Source of the DNA: an uncultured Kocuria sp. | GTDB taxonomy: Bacteria; Actinomycetota; Actinomycetes; Actinomycetales; Micrococcaceae | DNA: 37,273 nt | Reading direction: 5' to 3' | Assembly: GCF_947500125.1 (NCBI RefSeq) | Contig: NZ_CANMRA010000033.1 | Coordinates: 1-37,273 of the forward strand | In this document: in pieces, positions 16,002-25,966 of the stretch | Numbering within the stretch: position 1 is the stretch's first letter | Layout: every line of letters starts with the position of its first letter | Made by a program: the position numbers and the translations under genes | Notes under the pieces: model-generated | The model's database searches: none | Seen by the model: the letters and a program-made list of their open reading frames with translations, nothing else | What the model was told of the DNA's origin: nothing

Positions 16002-17288
16002 ATGTCCACGAGCACGTCCCCGTCCGTCACCAACCAGCCCCTCGCCGAGGTCGATCCGGAGATCGCGGCGGCCATCGCCGACGAGCTCGGCCGCCAGCGC
16101 GGCACCCTCGAGATGATCGCCTCCGAGAACTTCGCGCCCCGGTCCGTCCTCGAGGCGCAGGGCTCGGTGCTGACGAACAAGTACGCCGAGGGCTACCCCG
16201 GGCGCCGCTACTACGGCGGCTGCGAGTTCGTCGACGTCGTCGAGAACCTCGCGCGGGACCGGGCCACGGCCCTGTTCGGCGCCGAGCACGCCAATGTCCA
16301 GCCCCACTCCGGCGCCCAGGCCAACACCGCCGTCATGCAGGCGCTCATGACCCCCGGCGACAAGCTGATGGGCCTCTCCCTGGCCCACGGCGGCCACCTC
16401 ACGCACGGGATGAAGCTCAACGTCTCCGGCAAGCTCTACGAGATCGCCGCCTACGAGGTCGACCCCGACAGCTACACCATCGACATGGACAAGGTGCGGG
16501 AGCAGGCCCTGGCCGAGCGCCCGCAGGTCATCGTGGCCGGCTGGTCCGCGTACTCGCGGGAGCTGGACTTCGAGGCCTTCCGCTCGGTCGCGGACGAGGT
16601 CGGGGCCAAGCTGTGGGTGGACATGGCCCACTTCGCGGGCCTCGTGGCCGCGGGTCTGCACGCCAACCCCGTGCCGCACGCCCACGTGGTGACCTCCACC
16701 GTGCACAAGACCCTCGCGGGGCCCCGCTCCGGGGTGATCCTGACCACGGGCGAGCTCAAGAAGAAGATCGACTCCGCCGTCTTCCCGGGCCAGCAGGGCG
16801 GACCGCTCATGCACGCCATCGCTGGCAAGGCCGTGGCCTTCAAGATCGCGGGCACCGAGGAGTTCCGCGACCGCCAGGAGCGCACCGTCGAGGGCGCCCG
16901 CATCCTCGCCGAGCGCCTCGGCGCCGACGACGTCGCCCAGGCCGGGGTGTCGGTGCTGACCGGCGGCACCGACGTGCACCTGGTCCTCGTGGACCTGCGC
17001 CACTCGGAGCTGGACGGCAAGCAGGCCGAGGACCTCCTGCACCAGGCCGGGATCACCGTCAACCGCAACGCCGTGCCGTGGGACCCGCGCCCGCCGATGG
17101 TCACCTCCGGGCTGCGGATCGGCACCCCCGCACTGGCCACCCGGGGCTTCGGCGCCCCGCAGTTCGAGGAGGTCGCCGAGATCATCGCGACCGCCCTCAA
17201 GCCCGGGGCGGACATCCCCGCCCTCCGGGCCCGCGTGGACCGGCTGGCCGCGGACTTCCCGCTCTACGACGGCCTCGAGGAGTGGTGA
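16002..17288 (+). CDS. glyA: serine hydroxymethyltransferase
   Basis: PLP enzyme converting serine and tetrahydrofolate to glycine and 5,10-methylenetetrahydrofolate, the main entry of one-carbon units. 428 residues, normal length. Visible family motifs are IASENFAP near the start, [23 protein letters not shown] and [13 protein letters not shown], and [14 protein letters not shown], which carries the PLP-binding Lys236. The ATG at 16002 is preceded by AGGAG and begins an extension of about 15 residues before the conserved core. folD starts two bases after the stop, and the two make consecutive steps: glyA produces the methylene-folate that FolD oxidises to the 10-formyl form used by PurN and PurH. 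Confidence 0.98.
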   Translation: MSTSTSPSVTNQPLAEVDPEIAAAIADELGRQRGTLEMIASENFAPRSVLEAQGSVLTNKYAEGYPGRRYYGGCEFVDVVENLARDRATALFGAEHANVQPHSGAQANTAVMQALMTPGDKLMGLSLAHGGHLTHGMKLNVSGKLYEIAAYEVDPDSYTIDMDKVREQALAERPQVIVAGWSAYSRELDFEAFRSVADEVGAKLWVDMAHFAGLVAAGLHANPVPHAHVVTSTVHKTLAGPRSGVILTTGELKKKIDSAVFPGQQGGPLMHAIAGKAVAFKIAGTEEFRDRQERTVEGARILAERLGADDVAQAGVSVLTGGTDVHLVLVDLRHSELDGKQAEDLLHQAGITVNRNAVPWDPRPPMVTSGLRIGTPALATRGFGAPQFEEVAEIIATALKPGADIPALRARVDRLAADFPLYDGLEEW

Positions 17289-17290
17289 GC

Positions 17291-18178
17291 ATGGGCGCGC
17301 AGATCCTCGACGGCCGGGCGGCCTCCGCAGCCATCAAGGCCGAGCTGGCCGAGCGCGTCGCCGTCCTGGCGGAACGGGGGATCACCCCCGGCCTCGGCAC
17401 GGTGCTCGTGGGCGAGGACCCCGCCTCGCGCTCCTACGTGGGCGGAAAGCACCGGGACTGCGCCGAGGTCGGCATCTCCTCGATCCGCCGCGACCTGCCC
17501 TCGGACGTCTCCCAGGCGGAGCTCGAGCGGGTCCTCGACGAGCTCAACGCGGACCCCGCGTGCACCGGCTACATCGTCCAGCTGCCGCTGCCGGAGCACA
17601 TCGACACCAACGCGATCCTCGAGCGCATCGACCCCGACAAGGACGCCGACGGACTGCACCCGACCAACCTCGGCCGCCTGGTGCTCAACGTCTCCGAGCC
17701 GATGGCCTCCCCGCTGCCGTGCACGCCCAACGGGGTCGTCGAGCTGCTGCGCCGGCACGACGTCGAGCTCGCGGGACGGCACGTGCTCGTCGTGGGCCGC
17801 GGCGTGACCGTCGGCCGGCCGATCGGGCTGCTGCTGACCCGCAAGGAGATCAACGCCACGGTCACCCTCGCCCACACCGGCACGACGGACCTCGACGAGC
17901 TGCTGGCCCAGGCCGACGTCGTCGTGGCCGCCGCCGGGCGACCGCACATGATCACCGCCGACAGCCTCAAGGACGGCGTCGTGCTCCTCGACGTCGGGGT
18001 CTCCCGCGTGGAGGACCCCGGGACGGGGAAGAAGAAGCTCACCGGCGACATCGACCCGGCCGCCGCGCAGAAGGCCTCCTGGATCTCGCCGAACCCCGGC
18101 GGGGTGGGGCCCATGACCCGCGCCATGCTGCTGCTCAACGTCGTGGAGACCGCCGAGCGGCACGCCGGGATCCGCTGA
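17291..18178 (+). CDS. folD: bifunctional methylenetetrahydrofolate dehydrogenase / cyclohydrolase
   Basis: Oxidises 5,10-methylene-THF with NADP and hydrolyses the product to 10-formyl-THF. 295 residues. The active site is intact: Tyr49 and Lys53 in [15 protein letters not shown], Gln97 in VQLPLP, and Asp120 in DKDADGLHP. The nucleotide loop reads GRGVTVGRP rather than the GRSxxVGxP of E. coli, a form also seen in mycobacterial FolD. The ATG at 17291 has GAGGAG eight bases upstream; a GTG six bases earlier overlapping the glyA stop is possible but less well placed. Co-transcribed with glyA and ended by the hairpin at 18194-18230. Confidence 0.97.
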   Translation: MGAQILDGRAASAAIKAELAERVAVLAERGITPGLGTVLVGEDPASRSYVGGKHRDCAEVGISSIRRDLPSDVSQAELERVLDELNADPACTGYIVQLPLPEHIDTNAILERIDPDKDADGLHPTNLGRLVLNVSEPMASPLPCTPNGVVELLRRHDVELAGRHVLVVGRGVTVGRPIGLLLTRKEINATVTLAHTGTTDLDELLAQADVVVAAAGRPHMITADSLKDGVVLLDVGVSRVEDPGTGKKKLTGDIDPAAAQKASWISPNPGGVGPMTRAMLLLNVVETAERHAGIR

Positions 18179-18193
18179 GCGTCGTCCACCTCC

Positions 18194-18230
18194 TCACGCC
18201 CCCCGGAGCCCGCGCCCCGGGGGGGCGTGA
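18194..18230 (+). terminator. hairpin terminator after glyA-folD
   Basis: TCACGCCCCCCGG (18194-18206) pairs with 18217-18230, with one extra G in the right arm and a ten-base loop. It begins 16 bases past the folD stop. Confidence 0.7.
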
Positions 18231-18292
18231 CCGTCCCCGGCGCCGGCACGGGAGGGTGCCCGCACCGGTTCGTGGCCCGGCCCGGGATTTGA

Positions 18293-18298
18293 GACAAT
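18293..18298 (+). promoter_or_regulatory. -10 box GACAAT, leaderless start
   Basis: GACAAT with seven bases to the ATG at 18306. It overlaps an in-frame ATG at 18297, which argues that the later ATG is the real start. Confidence 0.4.
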
Positions 18299-18305
18299 GG
18301 GGACC

Positions 18306-18833
18306 ATGCGCTCCCTCGGATCCCCGACCCCGTCCACCTCCCCGGCCGCCGAGCCCGGCGGCCGCGCCGCCCGGTGGGGCACCGCGCTCGGCCTCGCCGT
18401 GCTCGTGGTCATCTTCGTGGCGGCGCTGCTGCAGGCCGCGAACGCGAACTCGTGGCTGGGCTGGACGCTCGCCGGCATCGCCCTCGGCTGGCTGCTGCTC
18501 GCCACCTGGGTGGTGCTCATGGTCCGCAAGGCCGCCCGGTTCGGCCGCCGGCAGGTGGACGAGGCCCGGGAGCAGCTGCGCACCGGCTCCGGCCGTGCCC
18601 CCGCCGCCACCCGCTCCGGCGCCGCGGACTCCATGCGGGACGAGAAGCTCTCGCACAGCTTCCAGATCGTCCTGGTCCAGTCCAAGGTGATCAAGCAGGA
18701 GCTCGCCGCGCTGCCGGTCGAGGGCCCGGAGCGCGAGGCGCTGGACCGCGCCCTCGACACGATCGACATCACGGCCGGCAACGGGATGAGCATGCTGCGC
18801 CAGGAACCCCTCAGCGGCACCGTGGTCGACTGA
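18306..18833 (+). CDS. small two-helix membrane protein of unknown function
   Basis: 175-residue protein. The Pro/Ser-rich N-terminus (1-22) is followed by two transmembrane helices at about 24-44 and 49-73, then a basic stretch (RKAARFGRR) and a cytoplasmic C-terminal region of about 100 residues. That region is predicted helical: DEKLSHSFQIVLVQSKVIKQ and EREALDRALDTIDITAGNGM. I do not recognise a named family; similar two-helix proteins are common and uncharacterised in Micrococcales. The basic residues after helix two place the C-terminus inside. The ATG at 18306 is preferred over 18297 because of the -10 position. It stands between the folD terminator and xthA, in the same direction as xthA, with a 63-base gap in which I see nothing beyond the xthA ribosome site. 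Confidence 0.75.
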   Translation: MRSLGSPTPSTSPAAEPGGRAARWGTALGLAVLVVIFVAALLQAANANSWLGWTLAGIALGWLLLATWVVLMVRKAARFGRRQVDEAREQLRTGSGRAPAATRSGAADSMRDEKLSHSFQIVLVQSKVIKQELAALPVEGPEREALDRALDTIDITAGNGMSMLRQEPLSGTVVD

Positions 18834-18896
18834 CCCCCGTCCGCCCCGCAGCACGACCCCCCCGCTCGTCACCACCCGGAAGCCAGGAGCCCCCGC

Positions 18897-19733
18897 ATGT
18901 CCCGCCCCGAGAACGTCCTGCGCGTCGCCACCGTCAACGTCAACGGCATCCGCGCCGCCTACAAGCGCGGCATGGCCGACTGGCTGAGCGGACGCGACGT
19001 CGACATCCTGTGCCTGCAGGAGGTCCGCGCCCCCGACACGGTCGTCCGGGAGCTGCTCGACGAGCAGGCGTGGAACGTCCACCACGCCGAGGCGGCCGAC
19101 AAGGGCCGGGCCGGCGTGGCCGTGGCCACCCGCCGCGACGCCCGCGGCGGGTCGCTGCTGCCGGTCGCACGGCGCGGCTCCATCGGCCACGAGCACTTCG
19201 AGACCTCCGGCCGATGGGTCGAGACCGACCACGCCCTGGCCGACGGCAGCACGCTGACCGTGGTCTCCGCCTACGTCCACTCCGGGGAGGTCGGCACCCC
19301 CCGCCAGGACGACAAGTACCGCTTCCTCGACGTCATGACCGAACGGCTGCCGGAGCTCGCCCGCGGCAGCGACCACGTGCTCGTCGTCGGCGACCTCAAC
19401 GTGGGGCACACCGAGCTCGACATCAAGAACTGGAAGGGCAACGTCAAGAACGCCGGCTTCCTGCCCGAGGAGCGGGCCTACTTCGACCGCTTCTTCGGCG
19501 AGCACGGGTACCGCGACGTCGCCCGGGACCTGGCCGGGCCGGTGCCCGGCCCGTACACGTGGTGGTCCTACCGCGGCAAGGCCTTCGACACCGACGCCGG
19601 GTGGCGCATCGACTACCACATGGCCACCCCGGGGCTCGCGGCCCGGGCCGTGACCGCCGTGGTGGACCGTGCCCCCAGCTACGACACCCGCTTCTCCGAC
19701 CACGCGCCCGTGGTGGTCGACTACCAGCTCTGA
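18897..19733 (+). CDS. xthA: exodeoxyribonuclease III (AP endonuclease)
   Basis: Endonuclease/exonuclease/phosphatase-fold enzyme that cuts 5' to abasic sites and trims 3' blocked ends during base excision repair. 278 residues. Catalytic and metal residues are all present: Asn16 in VNVNGIRA, Glu42 in LCLQEVR, Asp166 and Asn168 in GDLNVGH, and the Asp268-His269 pair in SDHAPVVVDY. The ATG at 18897 has CCAGGAG about eight bases upstream. trpS follows in the same direction 54 bases later, and the two may share a transcript. No partner repair gene is adjacent. Confidence 0.95.
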   Translation: MSRPENVLRVATVNVNGIRAAYKRGMADWLSGRDVDILCLQEVRAPDTVVRELLDEQAWNVHHAEAADKGRAGVAVATRRDARGGSLLPVARRGSIGHEHFETSGRWVETDHALADGSTLTVVSAYVHSGEVGTPRQDDKYRFLDVMTERLPELARGSDHVLVVGDLNVGHTELDIKNWKGNVKNAGFLPEERAYFDRFFGEHGYRDVARDLAGPVPGPYTWWSYRGKAFDTDAGWRIDYHMATPGLAARAVTAVVDRAPSYDTRFSDHAPVVVDYQL

Positions 19734-20852
<1,119 letters not shown>

Positions 20853-20880
20853 GCTGGGTCCCGTCCTGTGAGGAGTTGAG

Positions 20881-21444
20881 TTGACCCGTACGCAGCAGTC
20901 CCCCACCATCCGCCCCGGCCAGGTGTACGCGGGCGTGGTGATCGAGCTGCCCGAGCCCGTGGGCCGGGAGCTGCAGGACTGGCGCGCGTCCTTCGGGGAC
21001 CCCGCCTCCTACGCCGTGCCGGCGCACATCACCCTGATGATCGCCCCGCAGGCGGAGCACTGGGACGACGTCGTGGAGCGGGTGGGCTCCGTGGCCCGCG
21101 AGTGGGAGCCGTTCCGGGTGGAGATCAACGGGACCGGCACGTTCCGCCCCGTGAGCCCGGTGGTCTACCTGCGCATCCAGGAGGGCGAGGAGCAGTGCCG
21201 GGCGCTGCACGAGGCCCTGCACCAGGAGCAGCTCGTCTCGGCGTCCCCCTTCGAGTTCCACCCCCACGTCACGATCGCCCAGGCCGTGGAGGAGGAGGAC
21301 CTCGACCGGGCCCAGGACATGCTGCGGACCTACCGCGCCGGGTTCCTCGTGGACCGGATCGGCCTCTACGAGCTCGACGGCCTCGGCGTCTGGCAGATCC
21401 GCGAGGAGTTCCCCTTCACGGGGCGCGACCGCGACCGGGCCTGA
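20881..21444 (+). CDS. 2'-5' RNA ligase-like 2H phosphoesterase
   Basis: 187-residue protein of the 2H phosphoesterase superfamily (LigT/ThpR-like). Members hydrolyse or form 2',5' or cyclic phosphodiester bonds in RNA or small nucleotides. The two catalytic HxT motifs are His49-Thr51 in PAHITLMI and His129-Thr131 in HPHVTIAQ, with the usual spacing of about 80 residues. The natural substrate is not known. The start is a TTG at 20881 with AGGAG five bases upstream; no ATG or GTG fits the conserved N-terminus. The BrkB gene starts 12 bases after the stop, so both are probably co-transcribed. Confidence 0.85.
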   Translation: MTRTQQSPTIRPGQVYAGVVIELPEPVGRELQDWRASFGDPASYAVPAHITLMIAPQAEHWDDVVERVGSVAREWEPFRVEINGTGTFRPVSPVVYLRIQEGEEQCRALHEALHQEQLVSASPFEFHPHVTIAQAVEEEDLDRAQDMLRTYRAGFLVDRIGLYELDGLGVWQIREEFPFTGRDRDRA

Positions 21445-21456
21445 GCCGCCCCGGCC

Positions 21457-22563
21457 ATGAGCACCCGCGCCGGCCCCCGTCCCGGTCCCGCCCCGAAGCT
21501 GCCGCCCCGCGCGGTCGACCGGCACGGCATGCGACGCGAGGCCCTGCGCCAGCGGGCGCTGCTGCGCGAGAAGCGGGCCGCCGGCACCGGCGCCCTCGGC
21601 CTGGCCGGGTCGGCGCTCGCGGCGGCGCTCGCCGAGGTGTACCGGCGGATGCCGGTCCGCGTGGTGCTGCACTACCTCTTCCACGGCGGCCCGCTCATGG
21701 CGGCAGGCCTGTCCTTCGTGCTGATCTTCGCGTCCACGGCCCTGCTGGTGATGGGCTTCTCCGTGATCGGCGTGTTCCTCGGCAACGACCCCGTGGTGCG
21801 CGACGCCGTGGTGGAGGCCGTGACCGAGCGCGTGCCCGGCCTGCTCGACACCGGGGACGGGGGAGTGGTCCCCCTGGAGCTGCTCGAGGACACCCGGCCC
21901 TTCACCCTCGCCACGGTGATCGGCGGCGCGGTCCTGTTCTTCTCGGGCTGGCGCTGGGTCTCGGGGGTGCGGCTCGCGTTCCGCCGGCTCTTCGAGGTGC
22001 CCCCGGCGCAGGGCCTGCCCATCGCGGCCGTGCCCCGGGACCTGCTGGGCCTGCTCGTGCTGGGCGTGCTGCTGGCGCTCTCGGTCGTGGCCAACGGCGC
22101 GGCCTCGGGCTTCCTGGGCTTCCTGCTCAACACCACCGGGGAGCTCGGCTGGGGCCGCGGACCCGAGTGGCTGCGCACCGGGCTGACGTGGGCGCTGAGC
22201 ACCCTGCTCGTCGTGGTGCTCGACGCCCTGTTCGCCCTCGAGCTCGTGCGCGGCGTCGCCGGGCTGCGGATCACCCGCCGCGCCCTGATCGTCACGGTGC
22301 TCGCCGCGGCGGCCGGCAATTTCGCGCTGCGCTACATCGGGGGCACGATCGTCGCCGGGGCCACCACCAACCCGTACCTGCTCTCGGTCGCCCTCGTGGT
22401 CGGCGTGCTCCTGTGGTTCTACCTGTTCAACCAGATCCTGCTGTTCTCGGCGGCGATCGGGGCGATCGTGCACGCCGACCAGCGCGGCGGGCGGGTGCAC
22501 CCCGACGGCGAGAGCGTGGCCATCACCGTGGTGCCCATGGCCTCCCTGCCCGGGCGCCGCTGA
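21457..22563 (+). CDS. YihY/BrkB family inner-membrane protein
   Basis: 368-residue membrane protein. A basic soluble N-terminus (1-50) is followed by six or so transmembrane helices between about 75 and 335, including HGGPLMAAGLSFVLIFA, the conserved N-terminal helix of the family, and LLWFYLFNQILLFSAAIGA near the end. The family was once called ribonuclease BN by mistake; the real role is unknown, with a flippase or transporter suggested. The C-terminal tail faces the cytoplasm. The ATG at 21457 is 12 bases after the 2H gene stop. Converges with sdhB across a two-way hairpin. Confidence 0.9.
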   Translation: MSTRAGPRPGPAPKLPPRAVDRHGMRREALRQRALLREKRAAGTGALGLAGSALAAALAEVYRRMPVRVVLHYLFHGGPLMAAGLSFVLIFASTALLVMGFSVIGVFLGNDPVVRDAVVEAVTERVPGLLDTGDGGVVPLELLEDTRPFTLATVIGGAVLFFSGWRWVSGVRLAFRRLFEVPPAQGLPIAAVPRDLLGLLVLGVLLALSVVANGAASGFLGFLLNTTGELGWGRGPEWLRTGLTWALSTLLVVVLDALFALELVRGVAGLRITRRALIVTVLAAAAGNFALRYIGGTIVAGATTNPYLLSVALVVGVLLWFYLFNQILLFSAAIGAIVHADQRGGRVHPDGESVAITVVPMASLPGRR

Positions 22564-22583
22564 GCTCCCGCCCCGCACGGACG

Positions 22584-22624
22584 ACGGCGGCCCGCCCCCT
22601 GCCGCGCAGGGGACGGGCCGCCGT
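22584..22624. terminator. two-way hairpin terminator between brkB and sdhB
   Basis: ACGGCGGCCCG pairs with CGGGCCGCCGT, then after one mismatch CCCCTG pairs with CAGGGG; loop CCGCG. It serves both convergent genes. Confidence 0.75.
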
Positions 22625-22639
22625 GGCCTCGGGGCACGC

Positions 22640-23611
22640 TCACATGGAGCGGCTCAGGATGGCGTTCTTGACCTCGGCGATGGCCTTCGTGACCTGGATG
22701 CCGCGCGGGCACGCCTCGGTGCAGTTGAAGGTCGTGCGGCACCGCCACACGCCCTCCTTGTCGTTGAGGATCTCCAGGCGCAGGTCCCCGGCGTCGTCGC
22801 GGGAGTCGAAGATGAACCGGTGCGCGTTGACGATCGCCGCGGGCCCGAAGTACTGGCCGTCGGTCCAGAACACGGGGCACGACGACGTGCACGCGGCGCA
22901 CAGGATGCACTTGGTGGTGTCGTCGAAGCGCGCCCGGTCCTCCTGGGACTGGTAGCGCTCCATGGTCGGCTCGTTGCCGCCGGCGACCAGGAACGGCATG
23001 ATCTCGCGGTAGGACTGGAAGAACGGCTCCATGTCCACGATCAGGTCCTTCTCGCACGGCAGGCCCTTGATGGGCTCCACCGTGACGGGCTTGGACAGGT
23101 CGAGATCCTTGAGCAGCACCTTGCACGCGAGGCGGTTCTGGCCGTTGATGCGCATCGCGTCCGAACCGCACACGCCGTGGGCGCAGGAGCGGCGGAAGGA
23201 CAGCGAGCCGTCGATCTCCCACTTGACCTTGTGCAGGGCGTCCAGCACGCGGTCGGTGCCGTACATGGTGAGCTTGAACTCGTCCCAGTGGACCTCGTCG
23301 GAGACCTCCGGGTTGTAGCGGCGGATCTGCAGGGTGAGGTCGAAGGTGGGGATCTCCTGCTCGCCCTGCTGCTCCTCGGGCAGCTCCACGCGCGCGGCGG
23401 GCTCCCCGCCCTCGGCGTTCTCGGCGGCGGGGTCCACGGCCGGGGCGTCGGCCTCGTCCCGCTCGTCCACGGACCCGGCGTCCGCGTCGGTCTTGTAGCC
23501 GGCGCGGTCGTCCTGGTCGTGGCCCGGGGCGTGGCCGTGCTCGGGAGCGCGGTCCTGGGGGTCGTCGTCGCGGCCGTCCTCGGGCCGGTCGGGAGTGTGT
23601 GCGGTAGACAT
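22640..23611 (-). CDS. sdhB: succinate dehydrogenase iron-sulfur subunit, extended N-terminus
   Basis: Electron-transfer subunit of complex II carrying 2Fe-2S, 4Fe-4S and 3Fe-4S clusters. 323 residues, about 60-80 longer than usual. The core starts near 86 (EIPTFDLTLQIRRYNPEV). The 2Fe-2S ligands are Cys143, Cys148, Asp151 and Cys163, the Asp matching the E. coli pattern. The 4Fe-4S/3Fe-4S domain has CILCAACTSSCP and CTEACPRG. Residues 1-85 are an acidic, Asp/Glu/His-rich, probably disordered extension. The ATG at 23611 overlaps the sdhA stop (TGATG) and has GGAGCG nine bases upstream, which supports the long form; I see no better internal start. Confidence 0.95.
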   Translation of the reverse strand: MSTAHTPDRPEDGRDDDPQDRAPEHGHAPGHDQDDRAGYKTDADAGSVDERDEADAPAVDPAAENAEGGEPAARVELPEEQQGEQEIPTFDLTLQIRRYNPEVSDEVHWDEFKLTMYGTDRVLDALHKVKWEIDGSLSFRRSCAHGVCGSDAMRINGQNRLACKVLLKDLDLSKPVTVEPIKGLPCEKDLIVDMEPFFQSYREIMPFLVAGGNEPTMERYQSQEDRARFDDTTKCILCAACTSSCPVFWTDGQYFGPAAIVNAHRFIFDSRDDAGDLRLEILNDKEGVWRCRTTFNCTEACPRGIQVTKAIAEVKNAILSRSM

Positions 23612-25362
23612 CAGTACTTACGCTCCATGGGCTCGTAGCGGGTGAAGATGACGGGCTTCGTCTCCTGCCGGATCCCCGCGGTGGGGGAGGAGGGGTCGAG
23701 GTAGACCATCGAGTGCTTCATGAAGTTGGCGTCGTCGCGCTCCGGGAAGTCCTCCCGGAAGTGCCCGCCGCGGGACTCCTCGCGGTGCAGCGCGGCCACG
23801 GTCATGACCTTGGCGAGCTGCAGGAGGAAGCCGAGCTCCACGGCCTCGAGCAGGTCCAGGTTGAAGCGCTTGCCCTTGTCCTGGATGGAGATGTTCGCGT
23901 ACCGGGCCTCGAGGGCGGCGATGTCGTCCAGCGCCGCCTGCAGGGTCTCCTCGGTGCGGAACACCTGGACGTTGAGGTCCATGGTGTCCTGCAGGTCCTT
24001 GCGGATCGCGGCGACCTTCTCGGTGCCGGTGCCGTTGCGGGCGTTGTCGAGCAGCGCCACGGTGCTGTCCAGGGCGGTGTCCGGGACGGGCACGAACTCG
24101 GCCTGCTGCGCGTACTCGGCCGCGTAGATGCCGGCGCGCTTGCCGAACACGTTGATGTCCAGCAGCGAGTTGGTGCCCAGGCGGTTGGAGCCGTGCACGG
24201 ACACGCAGGCGACCTCGCCCGCGGCGTACAGGCCCGGGACCACCGTCTCGTTGTCCTGGAGCACCTCGGCCTTGATGTTGGTCGGGATGCCGCCCATGGC
24301 GTAGTGGCAGGTCGGGAACACCGGGACGGGCTCCGTGTAGGGCTCCACGCCCAGGTACGTGCGGGCGAACTCCGTGATGTCGGGCAGCTTCGCGTCGATG
24401 TGCGCCGGCTCGAGGTGGGTGAGGTCGAGCAGGACGTAGTCCTTGTTCGGCCCGGCGCCGCGGCCCTCGCGCACCTCGTTGGCCATGGAGCGGGCCACGA
24501 TGTCGCGGGGGGCGAGGTCCTTGATGGTGGGGGCGTAGCGCTCCATGAACCGCTCGCCGTCCGCGTTGCGCAGGATCCCGCCCTCGCCGCGGGCGGCCTC
24601 GGAGACGAGGATGCCCAGCCCGGCCAGGCCGGTCGGGTGGAACTGGATGAACTCCATGTCCTCGAGGGGCAGGCCGTTGCGGAACGCGATCGCCATGCCG
24701 TCACCGGTGAGCGTGTGGGCGTTGGAGGTCGTTTTGAAGACCTTGCCGGCGCCGCCGGAGGCGAAGACCACGGATTTGGCCTGGAAGACGTGCAGCTCCC
24801 CGGAGGCGAGGTCGTAGGAGACGACGCCGGCGACGCGGCGCTGACCGTCCACCTCGGTCATGATCAGGTCCAGGACGTAGTACTCGTTGAAGAACTCCAC
24901 GTTGTGCTTGATGCAGTTCTGGTACAGCGTCTGGAGGATCATGTGGCCGGTGCGGTCCGCGGCGTAGCAGGCGCGGCGCACGGGGGCCTTGCCGTGGTCC
25001 CGGGTGTGGCCGCCGAAGCGGCGCTGGTCGATCTTGCCCTCGGGGGTGCGGTTGAAGGGCAGGCCCATCTTCTCGAGGTCGAGGACGGCGTCGATGGCCT
25101 CCTTGGCCATCACCTCGGCGGCGTCCTGGTCGACCAGGTAGTCACCGCCCTTGATGGTGTCGAACGTGTGCCACTCCCAGTTGTCCTCCTCGACGTTGGC
25201 GAGGGCCGCGCACATGCCGCCCTGCGCCGCGCCGGTGTGGGAGCGCGTGGGGTACAGCTTGGTCAGTACGGCAGTTCGGGAGCGCTGACCGGCTTCGATG
25301 GCGGCGCGCATACCGGCACCACCGGCGCCGATGATGACCACGTCGTACTTGTGAACCTGCAT
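23611..25362 (-). CDS. sdhA: succinate dehydrogenase flavoprotein subunit
   Basis: Catalytic subunit of complex II: oxidises succinate to fumarate and passes electrons to SdhB. 583 residues. The FAD-binding IGAGGAGMRAA is at 11-21, and PTRSHTGAAQGG (38-49) contains His42, the expected covalent FAD attachment. HPTGL and the catalytic stretch around GEGGILRNADGERF and RDIVARSM are present, as is GSNRLGTNSLLD near the C-terminal FAD site. The ATG at 25362 has only a weak ribosome site, so expression may depend on upstream context. The 109-base gap to sdhD holds a strong hairpin (25431-25464). The stop overlaps the sdhB start. Confidence 0.98.
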   Translation of the reverse strand: MQVHKYDVVIIGAGGAGMRAAIEAGQRSRTAVLTKLYPTRSHTGAAQGGMCAALANVEEDNWEWHTFDTIKGGDYLVDQDAAEVMAKEAIDAVLDLEKMGLPFNRTPEGKIDQRRFGGHTRDHGKAPVRRACYAADRTGHMILQTLYQNCIKHNVEFFNEYYVLDLIMTEVDGQRRVAGVVSYDLASGELHVFQAKSVVFASGGAGKVFKTTSNAHTLTGDGMAIAFRNGLPLEDMEFIQFHPTGLAGLGILVSEAARGEGGILRNADGERFMERYAPTIKDLAPRDIVARSMANEVREGRGAGPNKDYVLLDLTHLEPAHIDAKLPDITEFARTYLGVEPYTEPVPVFPTCHYAMGGIPTNIKAEVLQDNETVVPGLYAAGEVACVSVHGSNRLGTNSLLDINVFGKRAGIYAAEYAQQAEFVPVPDTALDSTVALLDNARNGTGTEKVAAIRKDLQDTMDLNVQVFRTEETLQAALDDIAALEARYANISIQDKGKRFNLDLLEAVELGFLLQLAKVMTVAALHREESRGGHFREDFPERDDANFMKHSMVYLDPSSPTAGIRQETKPVIFTRYEPMERKY

Positions 25363-25430
25363 ACCGGTGTGTTCTTTCTGTTGGGTGTTCCGTCGGATGT
25401 GCTGGGGCCCGGTCGTCGGTGACCGGACGG

Positions 25431-25464
25431 CGGAGGCGGCCCGCCGCGGGGCGGGCCGCCTCCG
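25431..25464 (-). terminator. strong hairpin inside the sdh operon, between sdhD and sdhA
   Basis: A perfect 15-pair stem (25431-25445 with 25450-25464) and a GCGG loop, eight bases past the sdhD stop. A second short hairpin, CCGGTC with GACCGG, is at 25409-25426. No T tract follows. It could be a partial terminator, an mRNA processing or stability element, or both. Confidence 0.6.
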
Positions 25465-25471
25465 GCAGGGA

Positions 25472-25960
25472 TCAGCCCGCGGCGCAGAAGCTCGCGAGCA
25501 GCGCGGGGTCCGCGCCGGCCGGGCAGGGCTCGAAGGTGAAGATGACCAGGGTGCCGAGCAGGATCACGAAGGCGGACGTGGTGAAGAGGAAGACCTTCAG
25601 CCAGAACCGGGTCCGGTCCCGCTCCGCGTAGTCGTCGATGATCACGCGCAGGCCGTTGGTGCCGTGCAGCATCGCGAGCCACAGCAGGAGCATGTCGAAG
25701 ACCTGCCAGAACGGGCTGGCCCACTTTCCGGCCACGAACGCGAAGTCCACCGCCTCGACCCCGCCCTCCGGGGAGACCAGGTTGACCCACAGGTGGACGA
25801 AGACGAGCACGAGCAGGACCACGCCGGACAGGCGCATGAACAGCCACGCGTACATCTCGAAGTTGTTGCGGCGGGAGGAGGAGCGGTTGTACTTGACGCC
25901 GTTGACCTCGAGGTCCTTGCTCCGGGGAACCGAGATGCTTGCCTTGAGCGGAGTGCTCAT
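25472..25960 (-). CDS. sdhD: succinate dehydrogenase membrane anchor subunit
   Basis: One of the two hydrophobic anchors that bind heme b and menaquinone. 162 residues with three transmembrane helices near 38-62, 85-105 and 118-142. LLLWLAMLHGTNGLRVIIDDY is the conserved second-helix motif with the putative heme-ligand His and the D-Y pair near the quinone site. The N-terminus (1-36) is basic and cytoplasmic. The ATG at 25960 is seven bases from the sdhC stop; a GGGGG run at the end of sdhC may act as the ribosome site. The terminal FEPCPAGADPALLASFCAAG contains two cysteines at the outer face. Confidence 0.93.
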   Translation of the reverse strand: MSTPLKASISVPRSKDLEVNGVKYNRSSSRRNNFEMYAWLFMRLSGVVLLVLVFVHLWVNLVSPEGGVEAVDFAFVAGKWASPFWQVFDMLLLWLAMLHGTNGLRVIIDDYAERDRTRFWLKVFLFTTSAFVILLGTLVIFTFEPCPAGADPALLASFCAAG

Positions 25961-25966
25961 CGTGAA

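Noticed and set aside
17803-17820. Altered FolD nucleotide loop (GRGVTVGRP)
   Set aside because: As far as I know this is the usual form in actinobacterial FolD, so it is not a defect.
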